64,000 nt of DNA from BM003 sp963783695 (GCA_963783695.1 CAWAOM010000006.1:310001-374000); one strand, 5' to 3'; counted from the first letter of the stretch, positions 16,205 through 24,944 are shown. Notes: generated by a model not told the origin, from the sequence alone. A program made the numbers and translations.

Positions 16205-18280
16205 ATGGAAACGCCGCTGTCACAAAATCGTCTGGGCGAGGAGACGAGCCCTTATCTCCGGCAGCATGCGGACAACCCCGTGCACTGGCTGGCCTGGAAC
16301 GAGAAAACCCTCGAGCTCGCCCGTGCGGCGGACAAGCCGATTCTGCTGTCGATCGGTTACTCCGCATGCCACTGGTGCCATGTCATGGCCCATGAGTCAT
16401 TTGCAGACGCCGCAACCGCTGCACTGATGAATGAGCTGTTTATCAATATCAAGGTCGATCGCGAGGAAAGACCCGATCTCGACAAGATTTATCAAACCGC
16501 GCACCAGTTTCTCGCGCAAAGAACAGGGGGCTGGCCGCTGACGATGTTCCTGACACCGGACGACCAGACACCGTTTTTTGGCGGCACCTACTTTCCGCCG
16601 CAACCGCGCCATGGTCTCCCCGGTTTTGCCGATGTGCTGCGGCGGGTGGCCCAGTACTACAGCGAGCACCATGATGAGATTGAGCGTCAGGCCAGTGCCA
16701 TTCGCGCAACCTACGACAAACTGGTGCCGCCACCGGCGGCGGAAGGACTGGAACTCGACGCCTCGGTACTCACCAAGGCAAGGGTAGCGCTGGAACGCGA
16801 TTTCGACCGCACCAACGGCGGCTTTGGCGACGCACCCAAATTCCCCCACCCAACCAGTATCGAGAGATTGCTGCGCCATTGGCGCGCCAGCGCCGCCGGC
16901 GACGAGCCCGATGTCCACGCTTTATTCATGGCAACGTACACCTTGCAGAGCATGGCAAAAGGCGGCCTGTACGATCAGCTTGGCGGTGGCTTTTGCCGTT
17001 ATTCCGTGGACCGCCGCTGGATGATCCCGCATTTCGAGAAAATGCTGTATGACAACGGACCGCTACTCGCATTGTATGCACAGGCATGGCGCGCCAGCGG
17101 CGACGAGTTCTACAGGGACATTGCGCTCACAACTGCCGCCTGGGTCATGACGGAAATGCAGGCCGGGCATGGTGGTTTCTATGCAACCCTCGATGCCGAT
17201 TCCGAAGGTGAGGAAGGAAAATTTTACGTCTGGCGCAAGGAGGAAGTAGAGGCCCTGCTGGATGCCGGCGAATACCCCCTGTTTGCGGCCCGTTTCGGTC
17301 TCAATGCGGCGCCCAACTTCGAAGGGGCCTGGCACCTTCACCAGGCCGTGGACACGGACGAACTGGCAAGGGTCAATGACATGACTCCGCGCCACGTGGA
17401 GCAGCTTTTGCAGGCCGCTCGCCAGCGTCTGCTGAGAGCTCGGGCGCAACGCATTCGCCCGGCCCGGGACGAAAAAATCCTGACTGGCTGGAACGGGCTG
17501 ATGATACGCGGCATGGCCATTGCCGCACGTGCTCTCGAGCGTCCCGAACTCGCCGAATCGGCGCGCCGGGCAACGGATTTCCTGCGCGGGAAGCTGTGGC
17601 GCGATGGCCGCTTGCTGGCCGTACACAAAGATGGGCGGTCCCGCTTCCCGGCCTACCTGGACGACTACGCCTACCTGGCTGACGGTTTGCTCGAACTGTT
17701 GCAAACCGAATGGCGCAGCGAAGACCTCGCATGGGCATGCGAACTCGCCGACTGCCTGCTTGAACACTTCGAGGACAAACTCAATGGCGGTTTCTACTTT
17801 ACTGCTGACGATCACGAGAAACTGGTGCATCGACCCAAGAGTTTCAGCGACGACGCCACACCGGCCGGGGCCGGCATAGCGGCACGCGTTCTGGTGCGCC
17901 TCGGTCATCTGCTCGCCCGCAATGACTACCTTGTCGCGGCCGAGCGCACATTGCGCGCGGCATGGGCCGCTCTCGATCGCTTCCCGCACGCCCACTGCGC
18001 TCTGCTCAATGCGCTGGAGGAACTACTGCAACCGGGCGAAACAGTAATCCTGCGCGGCGATCCGTTGCAGCTATCTGACTGGCGCGCGGTTGCGGATATG
18101 CTCTACTCACCCCGGCGCATGGTGTTCTCGATTGCCGCCAACGCAGCCGGGCTGCCGGCCGCCCTTGCACAACGCGCGGCGCACGCGGAGCCGGTTGCTT
18201 ACATTTGCCGCGGCAGTTATTGCTCGGCCGCGGTCACGCGACTGGAAGACCTGGCGGCACAGCTTGCCGATCCGGCATAA
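16205..18280 (+). CDS. YyaL/SSP411-type thioredoxin-domain protein
   Basis: This 691-residue protein is homologous to YyaL and human SPATA20. Residues 1-165 form a thioredoxin-like domain with the SACHWCHVMAHESF motif (CxxC in WCHV context) and the DREERPDLDKIY continuation. The remainder resembles an (alpha/alpha)6 barrel related to glycosyl-hydrolase or N-acyl-glucosamine epimerase folds, with PHFEKMLYDN, DADSEGEEGKFYVW and WNGLMIRGMA. The function is unknown across the family; a redox or sugar-related role is speculation. Length and motifs are complete. It is divergent from rlmI and convergent with the YpsA-like gene. Confidence 0.9.
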   Translation: METPLSQNRLGEETSPYLRQHADNPVHWLAWNEKTLELARAADKPILLSIGYSACHWCHVMAHESFADAATAALMNELFINIKVDREERPDLDKIYQTAHQFLAQRTGGWPLTMFLTPDDQTPFFGGTYFPPQPRHGLPGFADVLRRVAQYYSEHHDEIERQASAIRATYDKLVPPPAAEGLELDASVLTKARVALERDFDRTNGGFGDAPKFPHPTSIERLLRHWRASAAGDEPDVHALFMATYTLQSMAKGGLYDQLGGGFCRYSVDRRWMIPHFEKMLYDNGPLLALYAQAWRASGDEFYRDIALTTAAWVMTEMQAGHGGFYATLDADSEGEEGKFYVWRKEEVEALLDAGEYPLFAARFGLNAAPNFEGAWHLHQAVDTDELARVNDMTPRHVEQLLQAARQRLLRARAQRIRPARDEKILTGWNGLMIRGMAIAARALERPELAESARRATDFLRGKLWRDGRLLAVHKDGRSRFPAYLDDYAYLADGLLELLQTEWRSEDLAWACELADCLLEHFEDKLNGGFYFTADDHEKLVHRPKSFSDDATPAGAGIAARVLVRLGHLLARNDYLVAAERTLRAAWAALDRFPHAHCALLNALEELLQPGETVILRGDPLQLSDWRAVADMLYSPRRMVFSIAANAAGLPAALAQRAAHAEPVAYICRGSYCSAAVTRLEDLAAQLADPA

Positions 18281-18292
18281 GCCGTCGCGCCA

Positions 18293-18799
18293 CTAGCCGG
18301 CGCCGGCCTCCGGCATGGTTCGCTCGCGTTGAAAGTCGAGCAACAGACGGGTGATGACATCAAAGGCAAACGCGTACGCTCGCGGCGCCTGACTCTCACG
18401 CGGGCCGGCGATATTTAGCACGCTTACACGATGCTCAGCGGCGAATGCAGCCACCAGCCCGGCGCTGCGCTCGCGCGAATACTGATCGCAGTCGATAAGC
18501 ACATAAGGTCTGTCTGCCTTGCGACAGCAGGCCGCGGTCAGGTGACTGCCCCCGGTCAACAAACCAAAGTGCAATATCGCGGTGCCTTCAGTGTCGATCA
18601 CATTGCGCAACGTCCGTCCGCTGTAGCCAGCCCCGGGCAAAGGCTGGAGCGGATAAATGGTCGGGATCACACCGTCTTCGGCCTTGCGTCCGTCCGGGCA
18701 CCAGCCACCGCAGGCAAATCCGATCTTGAGTGCCGCATCCAGCGCTCCGCGATCTACACCGGTCTGCCCGCCACTGACGATTTTGGTTATCACATGCAC
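18293..18799 (-). CDS. YpsA/putative molybdenum-carrier family protein
   Basis: This Rossmann-like nucleotide-binding protein of the cpYpsA/MoCo-carrier group has 168 residues if begun at GTG 18799, just before the conserved opening KIVSGGQTGVDRGALDAAL. Other family blocks are GGWCPDGRKAEDG, YPLQPLPGAGYSGRT, LRNVIDTEGTAILHFG, LTGGSHLT and PYVLIDCDQ. The frame is open to a TTG at 18847, which would add 16 residues with no family support. The annotated molybdenum role comes from an old structural proposal and is not established; ligand binding related to DprA/LOG proteins is the safer description. It converges with the YyaL-type gene. Confidence 0.8.
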   Translation of the reverse strand: MHVITKIVSGGQTGVDRGALDAALKIGFACGGWCPDGRKAEDGVIPTIYPLQPLPGAGYSGRTLRNVIDTEGTAILHFGLLTGGSHLTAACCRKADRPYVLIDCDQYSRERSAGLVAAFAAEHRVSVLNIAGPRESQAPRAYAFAFDVITRLLLDFQRERTMPEAGAG

Positions 18800-18940
18800 G
18801 TAGCTTGAGTCGTCCTTTCGCACCTCGACTGCATCAGGATACAACAACCTGCATCACTATCTCGATCCCCTGCCGCGCGTGCTTTATGAACTGGTCGCCA
18901 GCAAGCGGAACACGGCGGACGTTACTCGATCGCGCCAGTC

Positions 18941-19306
18941 TCAGTGGCGGTCCGGACCGCGATAGACGGCACCGGAGGTACAGGTCTCATGGATGACGAC
19001 CTGCGACAGTCCTGGCAAGACATCGGCCAGGTGCTGCCAGATCCAGCGCGCGATATTCTCCGCGGTCGGATTCTCGAGACCGGAGACGTCATTGAGATAG
19101 TGATGATCAAGCTGTTCGAACACCGGCTGGAATGCGCTTTTGATATCGGCGAAATCGGTCACCCATCCGAGCTGCGGGTCCAACTCACCGCTGACGTGGA
19201 TCTCCACGGCATAGGAATGACCATGCAGCCGGGCACACTTGTGGCCCTCCGGCACGTTCGGCAGTCGGTGCGCTGCCTCGATGTGAAATTTCTTGTAGAT
19301 ATCCAT
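18941..19306 (-). CDS. queD: 6-carboxy-5,6,7,8-tetrahydropterin synthase (QueD)
   Basis: QueD converts dihydroneopterin triphosphate to 6-carboxytetrahydropterin, an early step of queuosine biosynthesis. The 121-residue protein has the Zn histidines in HIEAAHRL and LHGHSY, the catalytic Cys in EGHKCARLHGH, and the later DHHYLND, NPTAENIARWIW and VIHETCTSG blocks of the T-fold. ATG 19306 is preceded by AGGTGGA, whereas upstream in-frame codons have no support. No other queuosine genes are in the window. It is followed by a 93-base gap and lies downstream of gph on the same strand. Confidence 0.93.
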   Translation of the reverse strand: MDIYKKFHIEAAHRLPNVPEGHKCARLHGHSYAVEIHVSGELDPQLGWVTDFADIKSAFQPVFEQLDHHYLNDVSGLENPTAENIARWIWQHLADVLPGLSQVVIHETCTSGAVYRGPDRH

Positions 19307-19378
19307 GCATTCCACCTGCGCGCGGCATTGTAGCACCGCGTCCCGATCGCGACCCGCCACCCGGGCAACCGCGCCCGG

Positions 19379-20032
19379 TCAAAGCAAATCAAGCAGCTGT
19401 GCCGGCTGGTCTATCAGCCATCTCGCTCCGCTCCGACGCAGCTCGGATTCGGGGCGGAATCCCCATGTCACGCCGACGCCTTTCATCCCGGCCGCCCGCG
19501 CCGTCTCCATGTCGATACCCGAGTCGCCAACAAACCTGACTGCCGCCGGTTCCAAACCCAGCTGCGCGGCAATTTGCAGCGCACCGTGCGGATCCGGCTT
19601 TGCCGGCAACGCCGCTCCGAGTCCGAGCACGACTTCGAAATGCCAGTCGGGAAGAAGATGAGCGACACACTTCCCGGCGAACTCATGCGGTTTGTTGGTC
19701 AGCACCGCCAACGCCACATCGCGCCGGCGAAGACTGTCGAGCAGCTCCGCGACCCCCGCGTACGGGCGGCTGTGCACATGCCAGCCGTCGGCATAGGCCA
19801 GACGGAAACGCTCGACGGCCGCATCCACCAGGCGTCTGTCCGCCGCGGCAGCGGCCGGCAGCGCGCGTTCGAACAGCACATCGACCCCCGCGCCGATAAA
19901 CGTCCTGTAAGCGGCGACCGGATGATCGTCGAAACCCAGCGAGCGCAGGGCGGCGTTGGCGCCCTCGGCGATATCCTCGAGCGTATCGAGCAGGGTTCCG
20001 TCCAGATCGAAAATCACTGCCGTCGTTTGCAT
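19379..20032 (-). CDS. gph: Phosphoglycolate phosphatase, HAD family
   Basis: This 217-residue HAD phosphatase probably dephosphorylates 2-phosphoglycolate. Motif I is IFDLDGTLLDT at residues 8-18, motif II Thr is in AVLTNKP, motif III Lys in PAKPDP, and motif IV in RFVGDSGIDMETA. The cap between motifs I and II is alpha-helical (C1 type), as in Gph. Specificity within this family is hard to read from sequence, so pyrophosphatase or another sugar phosphatase remains possible. The gene is divergent from the arginine operon, with its start 96 bases from the arginine leader peptide. Confidence 0.85.
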   Translation of the reverse strand: MQTTAVIFDLDGTLLDTLEDIAEGANAALRSLGFDDHPVAAYRTFIGAGVDVLFERALPAAAAADRRLVDAAVERFRLAYADGWHVHSRPYAGVAELLDSLRRRDVALAVLTNKPHEFAGKCVAHLLPDWHFEVVLGLGAALPAKPDPHGALQIAAQLGLEPAAVRFVGDSGIDMETARAAGMKGVGVTWGFRPESELRRSGARWLIDQPAQLLDLL

Positions 20033-20056
20033 CGGGCTCCCTGCGGAAATCCGGGC

Positions 20057-20085
20057 TTGCGTGCCCAGCGGGCATGGTGTTAACT
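20057..20085 (+). promoter_or_regulatory. Weak candidate promoter of the arginine operon
   Basis: TTGCGT at 20057-20062 and TTAACT at 20080-20085 are separated by 17 bases and would start transcription near 20093, about 36 bases before the leader peptide. Both hexamers match the consensus poorly. I see no convincing ArgR box (paired AT-rich 18-mers) in this gap. Confidence 0.25.
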
Positions 20086-20128
20086 AACGCGCAGCCGCAC
20101 AGCATAGCAATCACGGTCACGCACCTAT

Positions 20129-20194
20129 ATGAGCGCCGCAATACTACAGGCAAATTGTTCCGCGAAGACACTTCGCCGACGCCGCAGGGAATAG
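20129..20194 (+). CDS. Arginine leader peptide (attenuator control ORF)
   Basis: This 21-codon ORF runs from ATG 20129 to TAG 20192-20194. Its residues 16-20 are five consecutive arginines encoded CGC CGA CGC CGC AGG, followed by Glu and the stop. Five Arg codons at the end of a short ORF, immediately ahead of alternative hairpins and an arginine operon, is the layout of trp/his-type leader peptides. The mix of common and rarer Arg codons would make the ribosome sensitive to several arginyl-tRNAs. The Shine-Dalgarno sequence is weak (no clear purine run within 12 bases), which is the main doubt. The ORF is too short to be called by length-based gene finders. Confidence 0.75.
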   Translation: MSAAILQANCSAKTLRRRRRE

Positions 20195-20265
20195 TCTGAG
20201 GCTGGGTCGCGTACGGAACACCAGAGAAATATCCGACAACCCGGCCCGACAGGCTGGGTTTTTTT
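20177..20265 (+). promoter_or_regulatory. Transcription attenuator controlling the arginine operon
   Basis: Four segments can form alternative stems. Segment 1 is CGACGCC (20177-20183, within the Arg codons). Segment 2 is GGCTGGGT (20200-20207). Segment 3 is ACCCGGCC (20239-20246). Segment 4 is GGCTGGGTT (20252-20260). Segments 2 and 4 are copies of the same sequence, so segment 3 can pair with either. The 2:3 pairing is an antiterminator of eight pairs with one G-U. The 3:4 pairing is a terminator. A ribosome stalled on Arg codons would leave segment 2 free for 2:3. One that reaches TAG 20192 would cover segment 2 and permit 3:4. Confidence 0.75.
20238..20265 (+). terminator. Intrinsic terminator (segment 3:4) ahead of argF'
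   Basis: AACCCGGCC at 20238-20246 pairs with GGCTGGGTT at 20252-20260 (nine pairs, one G-U), enclosing a five-base loop and followed by an unbroken T-run to 20265. It lies 40 bases upstream of the argF' GTG and downstream of no other plus-strand gene, so termination here would only make sense as regulated attenuation. Confidence 0.85.
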
Positions 20266-20304
20266 ATTTCGCAATCATCAAACAAGGCAACGAGGTCGAC
20301 AGGC

Positions 20305-21315
20305 GTGAGACATTTCCTTACTACCGAGGACTGGAGTCGCGACGAGCTGCAACGACTCCTCGACGATGCCGCCGCGCTCAAACGCGGGCAGGCGAGCAGT
20401 GCCCTCGCCGGCAAGACCATCGCGTTGATGTTCTTTAATCCCTCTCTGCGAACCCGATCATCTTTCGAAATCGGCGCGCGTCAGCTTGGCGGGCAGGCGA
20501 TCGTCCTGGCACCCGGAAGGGACGCCTGGCCGCTGGAATTCGAAACCGGCGCGATCATGGATGGCGAGGCCGAAGAACACGTTCGCGAGGCAGCCCGAGT
20601 GCTGTCCCGTTACTGCGATTTGATTGCAATACGGGCATTTCCCAAATTTCAGGACTGGTCGGTCGACCGTGAAGACCGCCTGATCCGGGCCTTCGCCGAA
20701 CACGCCGAGGTCCCGGTCATCAACATGGAGACGATTACGCATCCATGCCAGGAACTTGCCCTGATGCTTACGTTACAGGAACATCTTGGCTTCGCCGCGG
20801 GACGAAAATTCGTGCTCACCTGGACTTATCACCCGCGCCCGCTCAATACCGCGGTGGCCAATTCCGCGCTGCTGATCGCGAGTAAATTTGGCTACGACGT
20901 TACCCTGCTCTGCCCCGGCAACGATTATGTGCTCGATTCACGTTACATGAAAGCCGCCCAGGCCAACGCGGCCGCCGCGGGCGGCAGTGTTTCCTTGAGC
21001 CACGATATCGCGTCGGCTTACAGCGGCGCCGACTTCGTTTACGCCAAAAGCTGGGGCGCATTACCCTATTTTGGCCGCTGGGATGAGGAGCAACCGCTGC
21101 GCGACCGCAATCGCCACTTTATTGTCGATGAGCAAAAAATGGCGCTCACCAACAATGCCCGTTTCAGCCATTGCCTGCCGTGCCGGCGCAATGTGAAAGT
21201 TACCGATGCAGTCATGGATGCCGACTATTGCACCGCAATCGATGAGGCTGAGAACAGGCTTCACGTGCAGAAGGCCCTGATGGCCAGGCTGATCGGCCAA
21301 CCCCACTCGAAATAA
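20305..21315 (+). CDS. argF': N-acetylornithine carbamoyltransferase
   Basis: This 336-residue transcarbamylase is of the Xanthomonas AOTC type. It makes N-acetyl-L-citrulline from N-acetylornithine and carbamoyl phosphate. The carbamoyl-phosphate loop is NPSLRTRSSFEIG. Features that separate it from ordinary OTCase are GRDAWPLEFETG, FPKFQDWSVDRED, METITHPCQELALML and HCLPCRRNVKVTDAVMD followed by IDEAENRLHVQKA. The start is GTG 20305, the only codon that fits the conserved beginning RHFLTTEDWS. It is the first structural gene after the attenuator and is followed at 19 bases by argG. Confidence 0.93.
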   Translation: MRHFLTTEDWSRDELQRLLDDAAALKRGQASSALAGKTIALMFFNPSLRTRSSFEIGARQLGGQAIVLAPGRDAWPLEFETGAIMDGEAEEHVREAARVLSRYCDLIAIRAFPKFQDWSVDREDRLIRAFAEHAEVPVINMETITHPCQELALMLTLQEHLGFAAGRKFVLTWTYHPRPLNTAVANSALLIASKFGYDVTLLCPGNDYVLDSRYMKAAQANAAAAGGSVSLSHDIASAYSGADFVYAKSWGALPYFGRWDEEQPLRDRNRHFIVDEQKMALTNNARFSHCLPCRRNVKVTDAVMDADYCTAIDEAENRLHVQKALMARLIGQPHSK

Positions 21316-21334
21316 CAGGACGAAGGTAACGAAC

Positions 21335-22552
21335 ATGAGCAACAAGCAGGTCGTGCTCGCATTCTCCGGCGGTCTGGACACCAGCTTCTGCGTGCCGTGG
21401 CTGACTGAACAGGGTTATGAAGTGACGACGTTGTTTGTCGATACCGGCGGCGTCACGGCCGATGAACGCGCCTACATAGCCGCTCGCGCCGACGAACTCG
21501 GCGCCACTCGTCACGAGGTAGTCGATGCCGGCGCCGAGGTATGGGAAGAGGTGGTGCTGCCGATGCTATGGGGTGGCTGTTTTTATCAGTTCCAGTACCC
21601 GCTGCTGTGCTCGGATCGCTATGTGATCGTAAAAAAAGCACTGCAGCTATGCGATCAACTCGGCACACGTCACTTCGCTCATGGCTGCACCGGGATGGGT
21701 AACGACCAGGTGCGCTTCGATCTGACCGTGCGCGGACTCGGCAATTACAACATCATTGCCCCGATCCGCGAGATCCAGCAACTGCAAACCAATGTTCGTG
21801 ACTATGAGCAGTCATATCTCGAACAACACGGCTATTCCGTGCGCGCCAAAACATCGACCTACACGATGAACGAAAACCTGCTGGGTGTAACAATCTCGGG
21901 TTCGGAAGTCGATCGCTGGGAAACACCGGGATCCGCAACGTGGCAACTGACAAGACCGGCGGTGCAATGGCCCGGCGAGGCGCTGCAGGTACGGATTGGC
22001 TTCAAACAGGGCGTACCGGTTTCAGTGGACGGAGAAGAGCTCGACGGGCCGCGGATACTCGGCATGCTGAATCAGCGCTTCGGCGCATACGGCGTTGGCC
22101 GCGGCATGTACACTGGCGATACCGTCATCGGCCTGAAGGGCCGGATTGTCTACGAAGCCCCGGCGCTCACCGCGTTGCAGGCCGCTCACCGGGCGCTCGA
22201 GGAAGCGGTATCGACCCGCCATCAGAACGCATTCAAACCTGTCGCCGCGATGAAATGGGTGGAGTTGCTGTACCAGGGGTTCTTCTACGAACCACTCAAG
22301 ACCGATCTGGAGGCGTACCTGCAGTCGTCGCAACGCGTCGTCAACGGCGAAGTGACGTTGCAGACAAGCGGAGGCAGCGTGGATGCCGTGGCTATCGATT
22401 CGCCGCATATTCTGCGCTCTGCCGGCGCCACCTACGCACAGTCCGCCGACTGGTCGGTGACCGAGGCGGAGGGCTTTATCAAGCTTTACGGCCAAAGCTC
22501 ATCGTTATGGACAGCGGTGAACCAGAAATCCGCGGCCGCTCCAGCCGAATGA
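21335..22552 (+). CDS. argG: Argininosuccinate synthase
   Basis: ArgG ligates citrulline and aspartate with ATP to give argininosuccinate. The 405-residue protein shows the PP-loop AFSGGLDTSFC at residues 8-18, HGCTGMGNDQVRFD, YTMNENLLGVTISG and YEAPALTAL. In the acetylated pathway citrulline is released by the deacetylase encoded next, so ArgG still uses free citrulline. The sequence belongs to the shorter, divergent ArgG subgroup found with AOTC genes. Its stop overlaps the next start by four bases (ATGA), indicating coupling. Confidence 0.94.
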   Translation: MSNKQVVLAFSGGLDTSFCVPWLTEQGYEVTTLFVDTGGVTADERAYIAARADELGATRHEVVDAGAEVWEEVVLPMLWGGCFYQFQYPLLCSDRYVIVKKALQLCDQLGTRHFAHGCTGMGNDQVRFDLTVRGLGNYNIIAPIREIQQLQTNVRDYEQSYLEQHGYSVRAKTSTYTMNENLLGVTISGSEVDRWETPGSATWQLTRPAVQWPGEALQVRIGFKQGVPVSVDGEELDGPRILGMLNQRFGAYGVGRGMYTGDTVIGLKGRIVYEAPALTALQAAHRALEEAVSTRHQNAFKPVAAMKWVELLYQGFFYEPLKTDLEAYLQSSQRVVNGEVTLQTSGGSVDAVAIDSPHILRSAGATYAQSADWSVTEAEGFIKLYGQSSSLWTAVNQKSAAAPAE

Positions 22553-23640
22553 GCACGGTTCAACGCCAGACCATCGCCCACCTCGAGGCGCTCGTCGGAT
22601 TCGACACGCGCAACCCGCCACGCGCCATCGCCGAAGACGGGCTGTTCGCCTACCTGCGCGAGAACCTGAGTGGCTTCGCTTTTCACAGCGCGAATCACGG
22701 TGACGGATGCATCAGCCTGCTCGCCGTGCGCGGCTCACCCGACATCGTATTCAACTTTCATGTCGATACGGTGCCGGCCGCCGACGGCTGGCGCGACGAC
22801 CCGTTGGCGCTGCGGGTAACCGCCGGGCGCGCCTATGGCCTGGGTGCCTGTGATATCAAGGGTGCCGCGGCCTGCATGCTCACTGCGGCGGCGCTGGCGG
22901 ACGGTCCGCTGGCCTTGTTGTTTACCTCGGACGAGGAAGCGGGAAACAGCCGCTGTGTGCGCCGCTTTCTAGCCACCAGCCACGGCTTCAGCAACGCCAT
23001 TGTCGCCGAACCAACCGGTGCCAAAGCGGTACTCGCGCATCGCGGCATCGCCACCGCGACGATTGCCTTCAACGGCATCGCGGGACATGCTTCGGCCGCC
23101 CGCGCGCTGGAGGACAATGCCATCCACCGGGCGCTTCACTGGGGAACCCGTGCGCTCGAATTCGCGCAGCAGAGACAGCACACGGAGTACGCGGGCCTCA
23201 ACGGTATCCGCCTCAACATCGGTACCATCAGCGGCGGAGTAAAACCCAACGTGATAGCGGCCGAGGCTTCGCTGCGATTCGGCATCAGGCCCTTACCGGA
23301 CCAGGATGGGCGGCGCTTGCTCGAACAATTGCGGCGGCTCGCCCCGGATACGCATGTCAGCGAGTGGCACGAGGGCTTTGTCGGCCCCGCCCTGCCGGGG
23401 CCTGGCGCCGAGCGCGAGGCAGCGGCAAGCCAGTTTGCGCAGCGTTGCGCCCTGCCGCCCGCCGCTGCGGTGAACTTCTGGACGGAAGCATCGCTGTTTT
23501 CCGCCGCAGGGATTCCCGCGCTGGTGTTCGGCCCGGGCGATATCGAACAGGCACACTGCGCGAACGAATGGGTCGCGCTCGAGCAACTCGACGCGGTTTC
23601 ACGGCATTACATCAGGCTAATTGATCATGACAACGGATAA
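22549..23640 (+). CDS. argE': N-acetylcitrulline/acetylornithine deacetylase, M20 family
   Basis: This Zn-dependent M20 amidohydrolase is expected to deacetylate N-acetylcitrulline, the product of the AOTC enzyme. The 363 residues include the metal-binding NFHVDTVP, the bridging Asp in LGACDIKGAAA, the catalytic Glu pair in FTSDEEAGN, VAEPTGAKAVLAHRG, and the C-terminal His in DIEQAHCANEW. ATG 22549 overlaps the argG stop; an ATG at 22507 in frame would add 14 residues and lies fully in argG. The substrate preference is inferred from the partner enzyme; acetylornithine remains possible. Confidence 0.9.
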   Translation: MSTVQRQTIAHLEALVGFDTRNPPRAIAEDGLFAYLRENLSGFAFHSANHGDGCISLLAVRGSPDIVFNFHVDTVPAADGWRDDPLALRVTAGRAYGLGACDIKGAAACMLTAAALADGPLALLFTSDEEAGNSRCVRRFLATSHGFSNAIVAEPTGAKAVLAHRGIATATIAFNGIAGHASAARALEDNAIHRALHWGTRALEFAQQRQHTEYAGLNGIRLNIGTISGGVKPNVIAAEASLRFGIRPLPDQDGRRLLEQLRRLAPDTHVSEWHEGFVGPALPGPGAEREAAASQFAQRCALPPAAAVNFWTEASLFSAAGIPALVFGPGDIEQAHCANEWVALEQLDAVSRHYIRLIDHDNG

Positions 23641-24940
23641 ACAGACCAGGCAGATCATCGTGCGGCTACTGGGAAACTTCGGTAGCCAAAAGGAAATCCA
23701 GCAGTATTTGCGACGGTTTTCCAGTATCGAGAGTGAGAAATTCGCCGTGGTTAAAGTCGGTGGCGCCACACTGCATACTCAGCTCGGCGGACTCAGTTCG
23801 TCGCTGGCATTCCTGCAGCAGGTCGGGCTGACCCCGATCGTCGTCCATGGCGGTGGACCGCAACTCGACCTCGCGCTGGAAGCAGAAGGGATAAAGACCG
23901 AACGGCTCGACGGGCTGCGAGTCACGTCGCCATCGGTTCTCAAAATTGCGCGCAAAGTCTTTCAACGCGAGAACCTGCGCCTGGTAGAGGCATTGCGCGA
24001 AACCGGAACCCGCGCCACCTCTATCACCAATGGCGTTTTCGAGGCCGAACTGGTCGACCGCGATCGGCTTGGGCTGGTCGGCGCGGTCACGCAGGTTCAC
24101 CTCGAAGCAGTCCGGGCATCGCTGCGCGCAAACATCATCCCGGTTATCTCGCCATTCGGCGAAACCGCCGACGGTCAGATACTGAATATCAACGCGGATA
24201 TAGCGACCAACGAACTGGTTCGCTCGGTCCAGCCTTTCAAAATTATCTTCCTGACCGGTACCGGAGGCATTCTCGATCGCGCGGGTGACGTCATTTCGTC
24301 GATCAACCTGAGCACCGACTACCGGCTGCTGATGGAGCAGGACTGGCTTCATTCGGGTATGCGGCTGAAACTCGAGCAAATCCACGATTTGTTGAAAGAT
24401 CTGCCGTTGTCGACCTCGATATCGATTACCAAACCGACGCTGCTGGCCAAGGAACTGTTTACCTATCGGGGTTCGGGCACGCTGGTGCGCTTTGGCGAGA
24501 GCATTCACCTACATCGCGACTGGGACGAGGTCGATCTCGGGCGGCTCAAACAGTTGCTCGAGACAAGTTTCCAGAAGACGTTGAGCCAGGACTATTTTGC
24601 AAACGCTGCCGTGGAAGCGGTGTACCTCAGCGACAGCTACCGTGCCGGCGCGGTCATCACCCGGGTCGGGGATTTCGCCTATCTCGACAAGTTCGCCGTC
24701 ACCGAAGAGGCGCAGGGTGAAGGTCTCGGCGGCGCAGTGTGGCACCGGTTCCGCCAGGACTATCCCAGCATTTTCTGGCGCGCGCGTCCGAACAACCCGG
24801 TCAATACGTTCTATTTCCAACACGCCGACGGGTGCATCAAGGGCAGTGAATGGCATGTGTTCTGGTGCGGTATCGACGATTTCGAGCAAATCAGCCACTG
24901 CGTCGACACAGCGATGCAAGCGCGTGCGACACTGAGGTAA
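23627..24940 (+). CDS. argB: Bifunctional N-acetylglutamate kinase/synthase (ArgB-ArgA fusion)
   Basis: This 437-residue fusion carries out the first two steps of arginine synthesis. Residues 1-285 are an amino-acid kinase domain: KVGGATL, IVVHGGGPQLD, GLRVTSPSVL, INADIATNELV and FLTGTGGILD. Residues 290-437 form a GNAT acetyltransferase domain of the vertebrate-like NAGS type, including FAYLDKFAVTEEAQGEGLGGAVW (pyrophosphate loop within) and FWRARPNNPVNTFYF. ATG 23627 overlaps the deacetylase stop by 14 bases; a TTG two codons earlier is also open. This fusion is typical of Xanthomonas relatives. Feedback inhibition by arginine is usual for the family. Confidence 0.94.
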   Translation: MTTDKQTRQIIVRLLGNFGSQKEIQQYLRRFSSIESEKFAVVKVGGATLHTQLGGLSSSLAFLQQVGLTPIVVHGGGPQLDLALEAEGIKTERLDGLRVTSPSVLKIARKVFQRENLRLVEALRETGTRATSITNGVFEAELVDRDRLGLVGAVTQVHLEAVRASLRANIIPVISPFGETADGQILNINADIATNELVRSVQPFKIIFLTGTGGILDRAGDVISSINLSTDYRLLMEQDWLHSGMRLKLEQIHDLLKDLPLSTSISITKPTLLAKELFTYRGSGTLVRFGESIHLHRDWDEVDLGRLKQLLETSFQKTLSQDYFANAAVEAVYLSDSYRAGAVITRVGDFAYLDKFAVTEEAQGEGLGGAVWHRFRQDYPSIFWRARPNNPVNTFYFQHADGCIKGSEWHVFWCGIDDFEQISHCVDTAMQARATLR

Positions 24941-24944
24941 TCGC

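Noticed and set aside
14743..16395. 550-codon plus-strand ORF
   Set aside because: It is antisense to lgt and rlmI, with no recognisable domain; the minus-strand proteins are clear family members.
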